DNA of 64,000 nucleotides from Calliopsis andreniformis (GCF_051401765.1 NW_027480467.1:434001-498000), one strand, 5' to 3'; shown: positions 49,055-62,644, counted from the first letter of the stretch. A program made the numbers and translations. Notes: a model not told the origin generated them from the letters alone.

Positions 49055-49446
49055 AGGTTGATGATTCAGGATTGAGGATTCAGAATTGAGGTTTGAGGAC
49101 TGAGGATTGAGGATTGAAGATTGAGTATTGAGGATTGAAGATTGAGGATTGAGGATTGAGGATTGAGGATTGAGGATGAGGGCTGAGGGTTGAGGATTGG
49201 GGTTTGAGGACTAAGGACGGAAGATTGGGGATTGAGAATTGAGGATTGAGGATTGAGGACTGAGGCTTGAATATTGAGTATTGAGGATTGAAGATTGACT
49301 ATTGAGGATTGCGAATTGAGGATTGAGGATTGAGGATTGAGGATTGAAGATTGAGTATTGAGGATTGAAGGTTGAGGATTGTGGATTGAGGGTTGAGGAT
49401 CGAGGCTTGAATATTGAGGATTGGGGACTGAGTGTTGAGGGTTGAG

Positions 49447-49578
49447 TGATGAGAATTGATGTTTGTGGATAGGGATTTGAAGATTGCAGGTAGAGTATTG
49501 AGTGTTGAAAACTGTGAATTCATGATATTCTATTGAGGATTGAGGATTGACCACTGATTGTTGAGGACTGAGGGCTGA
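49447..49578 (+). repeat. Island 67, type H
   Basis: GCAGGTAGAG shared with island 75; private GAGTGTTGAAAAC. Confidence 0.88.
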
Positions 49579-50166
49579 AGATTGAGGATTCAGGATTGAG
49601 GATCCAGGATTGAGGTTTGAGAACTGAGGATAGAGGATTGAGGATTGAGGATTGAGGATTGAGGATTGAGGATTGAAGACTGAGGATCGGGTATTGTGGA
49701 TTGAACATTGAGGATTGAGGATTGAGGATTGAGGATTGAGGATTGAGGATTGAAGGTTGAATATTGATGAATGAAGATTGAGGATTGAGGATTGAAGGTC
49801 GTGGATTGCGGACGCGGACTGAGGGTTGAATATTGATGTTTGAGGTATGAGGATTGAGGATTGAGAATTGAGAATTGAGGATTGAGGATTGAAGATTGAG
49901 GATTGGGTATTGAGGATTGAACAATGAGGATTGAAGAATGAGGATTGAGGATTGAGGATTGAGGATTGAGGATTGAGGATTGAAGATTGAGTATTGAGCA
50001 TTGAAGCCTGACGATTGAGGATTGAGGATTGAGGATTGAGGATTGAGGATTGAGGATGGAGGATTGAAGATTGAGTATTGAGGATTGAAGATTGAGGATC
50101 GAGGATTGAGGATTGAGGATTGAGGATTGAAGATAGAGGATTGGGGACTGAGTGTTGAGGGTTGAA

Positions 50167-50298
50167 TGATGAGAATTGATGTTTGTGGATTCAGAATTGA
50201 AGATTGCAGATTGAGTATTGAGTATTGAAAACTGTGAATTGATGATATTCTATTGAGGATTGAGAATTGGCAACCGAATGTTGAGGGCTGAGGGCTGA
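50167..50298 (+). repeat. Island 68, type Q
   Basis: Same as island 47. Confidence 0.88.
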
Positions 50299-51465
50299 AG
50301 ATTGAGGATTCAGGATTGAGGATTCAGTAATGAGGTTTGAGGACTGAGGATTGAGGATTGAAGATTGATTATTGAGGATTGAAGATTGAGGATTGAGGAT
50401 TGATGATTGAGGATTGAGGATGAGGTCTGAGGGTTGAGGATTGAGGTTTGAGGACTAAGGACAGAGGATTGAGGATTGAGAGTTGAGGATTGAGGATTGA
50501 GGATTGAAGATTGAGGATTGGGTATTGAGGATTGAAGGTTGAGGATTGTGGATTGAGGATTGAGGATTGAGGATTGAGGATTGAGGATTAAGGATTGAAG
50601 GTTGAATATTGATGAATGAAGGTTGAGGATTGAGGATTGAGGATTGAGCATTGAGGGTTGAAGGTTGAATATTGATGAATGAGGATTGATAATTGAGGAT
50701 TGAGGGTTGTGGATTGAGAACGAGGACTGAGGGTTGAGTGTTGATGCCTGAGGTCTGAGGATTGAGGATTTAGGATTGCGAACTGAGGATTGAGGATTGA
50801 GGATTGAAGATTGAGGATTGGGTATTGAGGATTGAAGAATGAGGATTGAAGAATGAGGATTGGGGAATGAGTATTGGGGATTGAGGATTGAATATTGAGT
50901 ATTGAGGATTGAATATTGAGGATTGAGGATTGAGGATTGAGGATTGAGGATTGAAGATTGAGTATTGAGGATTGAAGATTGAGGATTTAGGATTGAGGAT
51001 TGAGGATTGAGGATTGAGGATTGAGGATTGAAGGTTGAGGATTGAGGATTGAGGATTGAGGATTGAGGGTTGTGGATTGAAGACGAGGACTGAGGGTTGA
51101 ATGTTTATGTTTGAGGTCTGAGGATTGAGGATTAAGGATTGAGAATTGAGGATTGAGGATTGAGGATTGAAAATTGAGGATTGGGTATTGAGGATTGAGG
51201 ATTGAGGAATGAAGATTGAGGATAGGGTATTGAGGATTGAAGGATGATGATTGAGGATTGAGGATTGAGGATTGAGGATTGAATATTGAGTATTGAGGAT
51301 TGAATATTGAGGATTGAGGATTGAGGATTGAGGATTGAGGATTGAGGATTGAGTATTGAGGATTGAAGATTGAGTATTGAGGATTGAAGGTTGAGGATTG
51401 TGGATTGAGGATTGAGGATTGAGGCTTGAATATTGAGGATTGGGGATTGAGTGTTGAGGGTTGAG

Positions 51466-51597
51466 TGATGAGAATTTATGTTTCTGGATAGAGAGTTGAA
51501 GATTGCAGGTTGAGTATTGAGTATTGAAAACTGTGAATTGAGGATATTCTATTGAGGATTGAGGATTGACAACTGAATGTTGAGGAATGAGGGCTGA
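51466..51597 (+). repeat. Island 69, type Ya
   Basis: Private GCAGGTTGAG, otherwise typical. Confidence 0.87.
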
Positions 51598-52673
51598 AGA
51601 TTGAGGATTCAGGATTGAGGATTCAGAATTGAGGTTTGAGGACTGAGGATTGAGGATTGAAGATTGAGTATCGAGGATTGAAGATTGAGGATTGAGGATT
51701 GAGGATTGAGGATTGAGGATGAGGGCTGATGGTTGAGGTTTGGGGTTTGAGGACTAAGGACGGAGGATTGAGGATTGAGAATTGAGGATTGAGGATTGAG
51801 GATTGAAGATTGAGGATTGGGTATTGAGTATTGAAGATTGAGGATTGAGGATTGAGGATTGAGGATTGAGGGTTGTGGATTGAAGACGAGGACTGAGGGT
51901 TGAATATTTATGTTTGAGGTCTGAGGAGTGAGGATTGAGGATTGAGAATTGAGGATTGAGGATTGAGGATTGAAGATTGAGGATTGGGTATTGAGGATTG
52001 AGGATTGAGGAATGAAGATTGAGGATAGGGTATTGAGGATTGAAGGATGATGGTTGAGGATTGAGGATTAAGGATTGAGGATTGAATATTAAAGTATTGA
52101 GGATTGATGGTCGACTATTGAGGATTGCGTATTGAGGATTGAGGGTTGAGGATTGAGGATTGAGGATTGAGGATTGAGGATTGAAGATTGAGGATTGAGG
52201 ATTGAAGACTGAGGATTGGGTATTGAGGATTGAACGTTGAGGATTGAGGATTGAATTTTGAGTGGTGAAGATTGAGGATTGAGGATTGAGGATTGAGGAT
52301 TGAGGATTGAGGATTGAAGATAGAATATTCATGATTAAAGATTGAGGGTTGAGGATTGATGGTTGTGGATTGAGGACGAGGACTGGGTGTTGAATATTGA
52401 TGTCTGAGGTCTGAGGATTGAGGGTTGAGAATTGAGAATTGACGAATGAGGATTGAAGATTGAGGATTGGGTATTGAGGATTGACGAATGAGGATTGAGG
52501 ATTGCGGATTGAGGATTGAAGATTGAGTATTGAGGATTGAAGATTGAGGATTGAGGATTGACGATTGAGGATTGGGAATTGAGGATTGCGGATTGAAGAT
52601 TCAGGATTGAGGATTGAAGATTCAGAATTTAGGATTAGGATTGAACATTGAGTACTGAGTGTTGAGGGTTGAG

Positions 52674-52805
52674 TGATGAGAATTTATGTTTCTGGATAGA
52701 GAGTTGAAGATTGCAGATTGAGTATTGAGTATTGAAAACTGTGAATTGAGGATATTCTATTGAGGATTGAGGATTGACAACTGAATGTTGAGGAAATAGG
52801 GCTGA
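52674..52805 (+). repeat. Island 70, type Ya
   Basis: Private GAGGAAATAGGGCTGA at the right end. Confidence 0.87.
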
Positions 52806-53084
52806 AGATTGAGGATTCAGGATTGAGGATTCAGAATTGAGGTTTGAGGACTGAGGACTGAGGATTGAAGATTGAGTATCCAGGATTGAAGATTGAGGAT
52901 TGAGGATTGAGGATTGAGGATTGAGGATGAGGGCTGAGGGTTGAGGTTTGGGGTTTGAGGACTAAGGACGGAGGATTGAGGATTGAGAATTGAGGATTGA
53001 GGAATGAGGATTGAAGATTGAGGATTGGGTATTGAGTATTGAAGATTGAAGATTGAGGATTTAGGATTGAGGATTGAGGATTGA

Positions 53085-53884
53085 GGATTGAGGATTGAGG
53101 ATTGAAGATTGAGGATTGAGGATTGAGGATTGAGGATTGAGGGTTGTGGATTCAAGACGAGGACTGAGGCTTGAATATTTATGTTTGAGGTCTGAGGATT
53201 GAGGATTGAGGATTGAGAATTGAGGATTGAGGATTGAGGATTGAGGATTCAGGATTGAGGATTCAGGATTGAGGATTGAAGATTGAATATTGATGATTAA
53301 AGATTGAGGGTTGAGGATTGAGGGTTGTGGATTGAGGACGAGGACTGAGTGTCGAATATTGATGTCTGAGGTCTGAGGATTGAGGATTGAGAATTGAGAT
53401 TTGAGGAATGAGGATAGAAGATTTAGGATTGGGTATTGAGGGTTGACGAATGAGGATTGAGGATTGCGGATTGAGGATTGGGGATTGAGGATTGCGGATT
53501 GAAGATTCAGTATTGAGCATTGAAGATTCAGAATTGAGTATGAGGATTGAACATTGAGTACTGAGTGTTGAGGGTTGAGTGATGAGAATTTTTGTTTCTG
53601 GATAGAGATTTGAAGATTGCAGATTGAGTATTGAGTATTGAAAACTGTGAATTGAGGATATTCTATTGAGGATTGAGGATTGACAACTGAATGTTGAGGA
53701 CTGAGGGCTGAAGATTGAGGATTCAGGATTGAGGATTCAGAATTGAGGTTTGAGGACTGAGGAGTGAGGATTGAAGATTGAGTATTGAGGATTGAAGATT
53801 GAGGATTGAGGATTGAGGATTGAGGATTGAGGATGAGGGCTGCGGGTTAAGGATTATGGTTTGAGGACTAAGGACGGAGGATTG
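53085..53884. repeat. 800-bp spacer of array and one Yc island
   Basis: Lies between the two 6.4-kb copies. The right half (53,419 on) is the second copy of 35,680-36,152; the left part is array with a GACGAGGACTG segment near 53.34 kb. No gene is seen. Confidence 0.7.
53580..53711 (+). repeat. Island 71, type Yc
   Basis: TTTTTGTTTCTGG shared with island 49; GAGATTTGAAG. Confidence 0.87.
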
Positions 53885-54578
53885 AGGATTGCGAACTGAG
53901 GATTGAGGATTGAGGATTGAAGATTGAGGATTGGGTATTGAGGATTGAAGAATGAGGATTGAAGAATGAGGATTGGGGAATGAGTATTGAGGATTCAGGA
54001 TTGAATATTGAGTATTGAGGATTGAATATTGAGGATTGAGGATTGAGGATTGAGGATTGAGGATTGAAGATTGAGTATTGAGGATTGAAGATTGAGGATT
54101 TAGGATTGAGGATTGAGGATTGAGGATTGAGGATTGAGGATTGAAGATTGAGGATTGAGGATTGAGGATTGAGGATTGAGGGTTGTGGATTGAAGACGAG
54201 GACTGAGGGTTGAATGTTTATGTTTGAGGTCTGAGGATTGAGGATTGAGGATTGAGAATTGAGGATTGAGGATTGAGGAATGAAAATTGAGGATTGGGTA
54301 TTGAGGATTGAGGATTGAGGAATGAAGATTGAGGATAGGGTATTGAGGATTGAAGGGTGATGATTGAGGATTGAGGATTGAGGATTGAGGATTGAATATT
54401 GAGTATTGAGGATTGAATATTGAGGATTGAGGATTGAGGATTGAGGATTGAGGATTGAGGATTGAGTATTGAGGATTGAAGATTGAGTATTGAGGATTGA
54501 AGGTTGAGGATTGTGGATTGAGGGTTGAGGATTGAGGCTTGAATATTGAGGATTGGGGATTGAGTGTTGAGGGTTGAG

Positions 54579-54710
54579 TGATGAGAATTTATGTTTCTGG
54601 ATAGAGAGTTGAAGATTGCAGATTGAGTACTGAGTATTGAAATCTGTGAATTGAGGATATTCTATTGAGGATTGAGGATTGACAACTGAATGTTGAGGAA
54701 TGAGGGCTGA
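54579..54710 (+). repeat. Island 72, type Ya
   Basis: Copy of island 64 at offset 7,180, with the same private changes. Confidence 0.89.
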
Positions 54711-55390
54711 AGATTGAGGATTCAGGATTGAGGATTCAGAATTGAGGTTTGAGGACTGAGGATTGAGGATTGAAGATTGAGTATCGAGGATTGAAGATTG
54801 AGGATTGAGGATTGAGGATTGAGTATTGAGGATTGAATATTGAGGATTGAGGATTGAGGATTGAGGATTGAGGATTGATGATTGAGTATTGAGAATTGAG
54901 GATTGAGGATTGAGGATTGAAGATTGAGTATTGTGTATTGAGTATTGAAGATTGAAGATTGAAGATTGAGGATTGAGGATTGAGGATTGAGGATTGAGGG
55001 TTGTGGATTGAAGACGAGGACTGAGGGTTGAATATTTATGTTTGAGGTCTGAGGATTGAGGATTGAGGATTGAGAATTGAGGATTGAGGATTGAGGATTG
55101 AAGATTGAGGATTGGGTATTGAGGATTGAGGATTGAGGAATGAAGATTGAGGATAGGGTATTGAGGATTGAAGGATGATGATTGAGGATTGAGGATTAAG
55201 GATTGAGGATTGAATATAAACGTATTGAGGATTGATGGTCGACTATTGAGGATTGCGTATTGAGGATTGAGGGTTGAGGATTGAGGATTGAAGATTGAGT
55301 ATTGAGGATTGAAGGTTGAGGATTGTGGATTGAGGATTGAGGATTGAGGCTTGAATATTGAGGATTGGGGACTGAGTGTTGAGGGTTGAG

Positions 55391-55522
55391 TGATGAGAAT
55401 TGGTGTTTGTGGATAGAGATTTGAAGATTGCGGGTTGAGTATTGAGTATTGAAAATTGTGAAATCATGATATTCTATTGAGGATTGAGGATGGACCACTG
55501 ATTGTTGAGGACTGAGTGCTGA
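55391..55522 (+). repeat. Island 73, type K
   Basis: Copy of island 65 with GCGGGTTG; private GAGTGCTGA at the end. Confidence 0.89.
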
Positions 55523-56095
55523 AGATTGAGGATTCAGGATTGAGGATTCAGGATTGAGATTTGAGGACTGAGGATTGAGGATTGAGGATTGAGGATTGAG
55601 GATTGAGGATTGAGGATTGAGGATTGAGGATTGAAGACTGAGGATTGGGTATTGAGGATTGAACGTTGAGGATTGAGGATTGAGGTTTGAGTGGTGAAGA
55701 TTGAGGATTGAGGATTGAGGATTGAGGATTGAGGATTGAGGATTGAAGATTGAATATTGATGATTCAAGATTGAGGGTTGAGGATTGAGGGTTGTGGATT
55801 GAGGACGAGGACTGAGTGTTGAATATTGATGTATGAGGTCTGAGGATTGAGGATTGAGAATTGAGAATTGAGGAATGAGGATTGAAGATTGAGGATTGGG
55901 TATTGAGGATTGACGAATGAGGATTGAGGATTGCGGATTGAGGATTGAAGATTGAGTATTGAGGGTTGAAGATTGAGGATTGAGGATTGAGGATAGGGGA
56001 TTGATGATTGCGGATTGAAGATTCAGTATTGAGGATTGAAGATTCAGAATTGGGGATTAGGATTGAACATTGAGTACTGAGTGTTGAGGGTTGAG

Positions 56096-56227
56096 TGATG
56101 AGAATTTATGTTTCTGGATAGAGAGTTGAAGATTGCAGATTGAGTATTGAGTATTGAAAACTGTGAATTGAGGATATTCTATTGAGGATTGAGGATTGAC
56201 AACTGAATGTTGAGGACTGAGGGCTGA
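56096..56227 (+). repeat. Island 74, type Yc
   Basis: Copy of island 66. Confidence 0.88.
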
Positions 56228-56619
56228 AGGTTGATGATTCAGGATTGAGGATTCAGAATTGAGGTTTGAGGACTGAGGATTGAGGATTGAAGATTGAGTA
56301 TTGAGGATTGAAGATTGAGGATTGAGGATTGAGGATTGAGGATTGAGGATGAGGGCTGAGGGTTGAGGATTGGGGTTTGAGGACTAAGGACGGAAGATTG
56401 TGGATTGAGAATTGAGGATTGAGGATTGAGGACTGAGGCTTGAATATTGAGTATTGAGGATTGAAGATTGACTATTGAGGATTGCGAATTGAGGATTGAG
56501 GATTGAGGATTGAGGATTGAAGATTGAGTATTGAGGATTGAAGGTTGAGGATTGTGGATTGAGGATTGAGGATTGAGGCTTGAATATTGAGGATTGGGGA
56601 CTGAGTGTTGAGGGTTGAG

Positions 56620-56751
56620 TGATGAGAATTGATGTTTGTGGATAGGGATTTGAAGATTGCAGGTAGAGTATTGAGTATTGAAAACTGTGAATTCATGATA
56701 TTCTATTGAGGATTGAGGATTGACCACTGATTGTTGAGGACTGAGGGCTGA
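56620..56751 (+). repeat. Island 75, type H
   Basis: Copy of island 67 with GCAGGTAGAG. Confidence 0.88.
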
Positions 56752-57346
56752 AGATTGAGGATTCAGGATTGAGGATCCAGGATTGAGGTTTGAGGACTGA
56801 GGATTGAGGATTGAGGATTGAGGATTGAGGATTGAGGATTGAGGATTGAAGACTGAGGATCGGGTATTGAGGACTGAACATTGAGGATTGAGGATTGAGG
56901 ATTGAGGATTGAGGATTGAGGATTGAAGGTTGAATATTGATGAATGAAGATTGAGGATTGAGGATTGAAGGTCGTGGATTGCGGACGCGGACTGAGGGTT
57001 GAATATTGATGTTTGAGGTATGAGGATTGAGGATTGAGAATTGAGAATTGAGGATTGAGGATTGAAGATTGAGGATTGGGTATTGAGGATTGAAGAATGA
57101 GGATTGAAGAACGAGGATTGAGGATTGAGGATTGAGGATTGAGGATTGAAGATTGAGTATTGAGCATTGAAGCCTGACGATTGAGGATTGAGGATTGAGG
57201 ATTGAGGATTGAGGATTGAGGATGCAGGATTGAAGATTGAGTATTGAGGATTGAAGATTGAGGATCGAGGATTGAGGATTGAGGATTGAGGATTGAGGAT
57301 TGAGGATTGAAGATAGAGGATTGGGGACTGAGTGTTGAGGGTTGAA

Positions 57347-57478
57347 TGATGAGAATTGATGTTTGTGGATTCAGAATTGAAGATTGCAGATTGAGTATTG
57401 AGTATTGAAAACTGTGAATTGATGATATTCTATTGAGGATTGAGAATTGGCAACCGAATGTTGAGGGCTGAGGGCTGA
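57347..57478 (+). repeat. Island 76, type Q
   Basis: Copy of island 68. Confidence 0.88.
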
Positions 57479-58645
57479 AGATTGAGGATTCAGGATTGAG
57501 GATTCAGTAATGAGGTTTGAGGACTGAGGATTGAGGATTGAAGATTGATTATTGAGGATTGAAGATTGAGGATTGAGGATTGATGATTGAGGATTGAGGA
57601 TGAGGTCTGAGGGTTGAGGATTGAGGTTTGAGGACTAAGGACAGAGGATTGAGGATTGAGAGTTGAGGATTGAGGATTGAGGATTGAAGATTGAGGATTG
57701 GGTATTGAGGATTGAAGGTTGAGGATTGTGGATTGAGGATTGAGGATTGAGGATTGAGGATTGAGGATTAAGGATTGAAGGTTGAATATTGATGAATGAA
57801 GGTTGAGGATTGAGGATTGAGGATTGAGCATTGAGGGTTGAAGGTTGAATATTGATGAATGAGGATTGATAATTGAGGATTGAGGGTTGTGGATTGAGAA
57901 CGAGGACTGAGGGTTGAGTGTTGATGCCTGAGGTCTGAGGATTGAGGATTTAGGATTGCGAACTGAGGATTGAGGATTGAGGATTGAAGATTGAGGATTG
58001 GGTATTGAGGATTGAAGAATGAGGATTGAAGAATGAGGATTGGGGAATGAGTATTGAGGATTGAGGATTGAATATTGAGTATTGAGGATTGAATATTGAG
58101 GATTGAGGATTGAGGATTGAGGATTGAGGATTGAAGATTGAGTATTGAGGATTGAAGATTGAGGATTTAGGATTGAGGATTGAGGATTGAGGATTGAGGA
58201 TTGAGGATTGAAGGTTGAGGATTGAGGATTGAGGATTGAGGATTGAGGGTTGTGGATTGAAGACGAGGACTGAGGGTTGAATGTTTATGTTTGAGGTCTG
58301 AGGATTGAGGATTGAGGATTGAGAATTGAGGATTGAGGATTGAGGATTGAAAATTGAGGATTGGGTATTGAGGATTGAGGATTGAGGAATGAAGATTGAG
58401 GATAGGGTATTGAGGATTGAAGGATGATGATTGAGGATTGAGGATTGAGGATTGAGGATTGAATATTGAGTATTGAGGATTGAATATTGAGGATTGAGGA
58501 TTGAGGATTGAGGATTGAGGATTGAGGATTGAGTATTGAGGATTGAAGATTGAGTATTGAGGATTGAAGGTTGAGGATTGTGGATTGAGGATTGAGGATT
58601 GAGGCTTGAATATTGAGGATTGGGGATTGAGTGTTGAGGGTTGAG

Positions 58646-58777
58646 TGATGAGAATTTATGTTTCTGGATAGAGAGTTGAAGATTGCAGATTGAGTATTGA
58701 GTATTGAAAACTGTGAATTGAGGATATTCTATTGAGGATTGAGGATTGACAACTGAATGTTGAGGAATGAGGGCTGA
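58646..58777 (+). repeat. Island 77, type Ya
   Basis: Copy of island 69 but with the usual GCAGATTGAG. Confidence 0.88.
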
Positions 58778-59853
58778 AGATTGAGGATTCAGGATTGAGG
58801 ATTCAGAATTGAGGTTTGAGGACTGAGGATTGAGGATTGAAGATTGAGTATCGAGGATTGAAGATTGAGGATTGAGGATTGAGGATTGAGGATTGAGGAT
58901 GAGGGCTGAGGGTTGAGGTTTGGGGTTTGAGGACTAAGGACGGAGGATTGAGGATTGAGAATTGAGGATTGAGGATTGAGGATTGAAGATTGAGGATTGG
59001 GTATTGAGTATTGAAGATTGAGGATTGAGGATTGAGGATTAAGGATTGAGGGTTGTGGATTGAAGACGAGGACTGAGGGTTGAATATTTATGTTTGAGGT
59101 CTGAGGAGTGAGGATTGCGGATTGAGAATTGAGGATTGAGGATTGAGGATTGAAGATTGAGGATTGGGTATTGAGGATTGAGGATTGAGGAATGAAGATT
59201 GAGGATAGGGTATTGAGGATTGAAGGATGATGGTTGAGGATTGAGGATTAAGGATTGAGGATTGAATATTAAAGTATTGAGGATTGATGGTCGACTATTG
59301 AGGATTGCGTATTGAGGATTGGGGGTTGAGGATTGAGGATTGAGGATTGAGGATTGAGGATTGAAGATTGAGGATTGAGGATTGAAGACTGAGGATTGGG
59401 TATTGAGGATTGAACGTTGAGGATTGAGGATTGAATTTTGAGTGGTGAAGATTGAGGATTGAGGATTGAGGATTGAGGATTGAGGATTGAGGATTGAAGA
59501 TAGAATATTCATGATTAAAGATTGAGGGTTGAGGATTGATGGTTGTGGATTGAGGACGAGGACTGGGTGTTGAATATTGATGTCTGAGGTCTGAGGATTG
59601 AGGGTTGAGAATTGAGAATTGACGAATGAGGATTGAAGATTGAGGATTGGGTATTGAGGATTGACGAATGAGGATTGAGGATTGCGGATTGAGGATTGAA
59701 GATTGAGTATTGAGGATTGAAGATTGAGGATTGAGGATTGACGATTGAGGATTGGGAATTGAGGATTGCGGATTGAAGATTCAGGATTGAGGATTGAAGA
59801 TTCAGAATTTAGGATTAGGATTGAACATTGAGTACTGAGTGTTGAGGGTTGAG

Positions 59854-59985
59854 TGATGAGAATTTATGTTTCTGGATAGAGAGTTGAAGATTGCAGATTG
59901 AGTATTGAGTATTGAAAACTGTGAATTGAGGATATTCTATTGAGGATTGAGGATTGACAACTGAATGTTGAGGAATGAGGGCTGA
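59854..59985 (+). repeat. Island 78, type Ya
   Basis: Copy of island 70 but with the usual GAGGAATGAGGG. Confidence 0.88.
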
Positions 59986-60334
59986 AGATTGAGGATTCAG
60001 GATTGAGTATTCAGAATTGAGGTTTGAGGACTGAGGACTGAGGATTGAAGATTGAGTATCCAGGATTGAAGATTGAGGATTGAGGATTGAGGATTGAGGA
60101 TTGAGGATGAGGGCTGAGGGTTGAGGTTTGGGGTTTGAGGACTAAGGACGGAGGATTGAGGATTGAGAATTGAGGATTGAGGAATGAGGATTGAAGATTG
60201 AGGATTGGGTATTGAGTATTGAAGATTGAAGATTGAGGATTTAGGATTGAGGATTGAGGATTGAAGATTGAGTATTGAGGATTGAAGATTGAGTGTTGAC
60301 AATTGAGGATTGAGGATTGAGGATTGAGGATTGA

Positions 60335-61290
60335 GTATTGAGGACTCAAGGTTGAAGATTGAGGATTGAGGATTGAGGTTTGAATACTGAGGATTTAGGG
60401 TTGAGTGTTGAGGATTGAGGATTGACGCTTGAGGATTGAGGATTGAGGATGGAGGATTGAAGAGAGAGGACTGAGTGTTGAGGATTGAGTGTTGAGGATT
60501 GAGGATTGAGGATTGAGGATTGAGGATTGAGAATTGAGGATTGAGGATTGAGGATTGAAGATTGAGGATTGGGTATTGAGGATTGAAGAATGAGGATTGA
60601 GATTTGAGGATTGAGGATTGAGGATCGAAGATTGAGTATTGAGCATTGAAGCCTGACGTTTGAGGATTGAGGATTGATAATTGAGGTTTGAGGATGGAGG
60701 ATTGAAGATTGAGTATTGAGGATTGAAGATTGAGGATCGAGGATTGAGGATTGAGTATTGAGGATTGAAGATTGAGGATTGGGGACTGAGTGTTAAGGGT
60801 TGAATGATGAGAATTGATGTTTGTGGATAGAGATTTGAAGACTCCAGATTGAGTATTGAGTATTGAAAACTGTGAAATGATTATATTCTATTGAGGATTG
60901 AGAATTGACAACTGACTGTTGAGGACTGAGGTCTGAAGATTGAGGATTCAGGATTGAGGATTCAGGTTTGAGGTTTGAGGACTGAGGATTGAGGATTGAG
61001 GATTGAGGATTGTGGATTGAGGATTGAGGATTGAAGACTGAGGATTGAGGATGAGGGCTGAGGGTTGAGGATTGAGGTTTGAGGACTGAGGGCAGAGGAT
61101 TGAGGATTGAGAATTGAGGATTGAGGATTGAGAATTGAAGGTTGAATATTGATGAATGGAGATTGAGGATTGAGGATTGTGGGTTGCGGATTGAGAACGA
61201 GGACTGAGGGTTGAGTGTTGATGCCTGAGGTCTGAGGATTGAGGATTTAGGATTGCGAACTGAGGATTGAGGATTGAGGATTGAAGATTG
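60335..61290. repeat. C block, copy 3
   Basis: Matches 10,813-11,735 (offset 49,522-49,550) and in part 21.25-21.83 kb. Markers are GAGGACTCAAGG, GATGGAGGATTGAAGAGAGAG, GAAGCCTGACG and the C island. This copy and 10.8 kb keep the part that copy B lost. Confidence 0.78.
60805..60936 (+). repeat. Island 79, type C
   Basis: Full-length C with GAAGACTCCAG and ACTGTGAAATG; ends GGTCTGA. Confidence 0.86.
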
Positions 61291-61627
61291 AGGATTGGGT
61301 ATTGAGGATTGAAGAATGAGGATTGAAGAATGAGGATGGGGGAATGAGTATTGAGGATTGAGGATTGAATATTGAGTATTGAGGATTGAATATTGAGGAT
61401 TGAGGATTGAGGGTTGTGGGTTGAGGACGATGACTGAGGGTTGAATATTGATGTTTGAGGTCTGAAGATTGAGGATTGAGAATTGAGAATTGAGGATTGA
61501 GGATTGAAGATTGAGGATTGAGGATTGAGGATTGAGGATTGAGGATTGAAGATTCAGTATTGAGGATTGAAGATTCAGAATTGACGATTGAGGATTGAAC
61601 ATTGTGTACTGAGTGTTGAGTGTTGAG

Positions 61628-61759
61628 TGATGAGAATTGATGTTTCTGGGTAGAGATCTGAAGATTGCAGATTGAGCATTGAGTATTGAAAACTGTGAAT
61701 TGAGGATATTCTATTGAGGATTGAGGATTGACAACTGAATGTTGATGACTGAGGGCTGA
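61628..61759 (+). repeat. Island 80, Yc-like
   Basis: GAATTGATGTTTCTGG, GGGTAGAGATCTG, GAGCATTGAG and GATGACTGAGGG set it apart from all other Y copies. Confidence 0.8.
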
Positions 61760-62512
61760 AGATTGAGGATTCAGGATTGAGGATTCAGAATTGAGGTTTG
61801 AGGACTGAGGATTGAAGTTTGAAGATTGAGTATTGAGGATTGAAGATTGTGTATTGAGGATTGAGGATTGAGGATTGAGGATTGAGGATGAGTGCTGAGG
61901 TTTGAGGATTGAGGTTTGAGGACTGAGGACTGAGGATTGAGGATGAGGGCTGATGGTTGAGGATTGAGGTTTGACGTCTAAGGACAGAGGATTGAGGATT
62001 GAGGATTGAAGATTGACTATTGAGGATTGCGAATTGAGGATTGAGTATTGAGGATTGAAGATTGAGGACTTGAGGATTGATGATTGGGGATTGAGGATTG
62101 AGGATTGAGGATTGAGGATTGAGGGTTGTGGATTGAGGACGAGGACTGAGGGTTGAATATTTATGTTTGAGGTCTGAGGATTGAGGATTGACGATTGAGG
62201 ATCGAGGATTGAGGATTGAAGATTGAGTACTGAGGATTGAAGATTAAGATTGAGGATTGAGGATTGAGGATTGAGGATTGATGATTGAGGATTGAAGATT
62301 GAGTATTGAGGATTGAAGATTGAGGATTGAGGATTCAGGATTGAGGATTGAGGATTGAAGAGTGAGTACTGAGGATTGAAGGTTAAGATTGAGGATTGAG
62401 GATTGAGGACTGAGGATTGAGGATTGAGGATTGAAGGTACAGTATTGAGGATTGAAGATTGAGAATTGAGGATTGAGGATTGAACATTGAGGACTGAGTG
62501 TTGAGGGTTGAG

Positions 62513-62644
62513 TGATGAGAATTTATGTTTGTGGAAAGAGAATTGAAGAATGCAGATTGAGTATTGAGTATTCAAGACTGTGAATTGAGTATATTCTATT
62601 GAGGATTGAGGATTGACAACTGATTGTTGAGGACTGAGGGCTGA
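62513..62644 (+). repeat. Island 81, G-like
   Basis: GAGTATATTC and downstream GGTTCCGG as in island 6; private GGAAAGAGAATTG and GAAGAATGCAG. Confidence 0.8.

Larger units (their letters stand above)
46705..53084. repeat. 6.4-kb direct duplication, copy 1 (Ya-K-Yc-H-Q-Ya-Ya)
   Basis: Recurs at 53,885-60,264 at offset 7,180 (7,173 between about 49.3 and 49.6 kb, a one-unit difference). The left edge is at AGGATTGCGAACTG. The copies share private variants such as GAAATCTGTG in the Ya island and GCGGGTTG in the K island. Confidence 0.88.
53885..60264. repeat. 6.4-kb direct duplication, copy 2 (Ya-K-Yc-H-Q-Ya-Ya)
   Basis: Second copy of 46,705-53,084. It stops at 60,264 where GATTGAAGATTGAG replaces GATTGAGGATTGAG and the C block begins. 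Confidence 0.88.
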
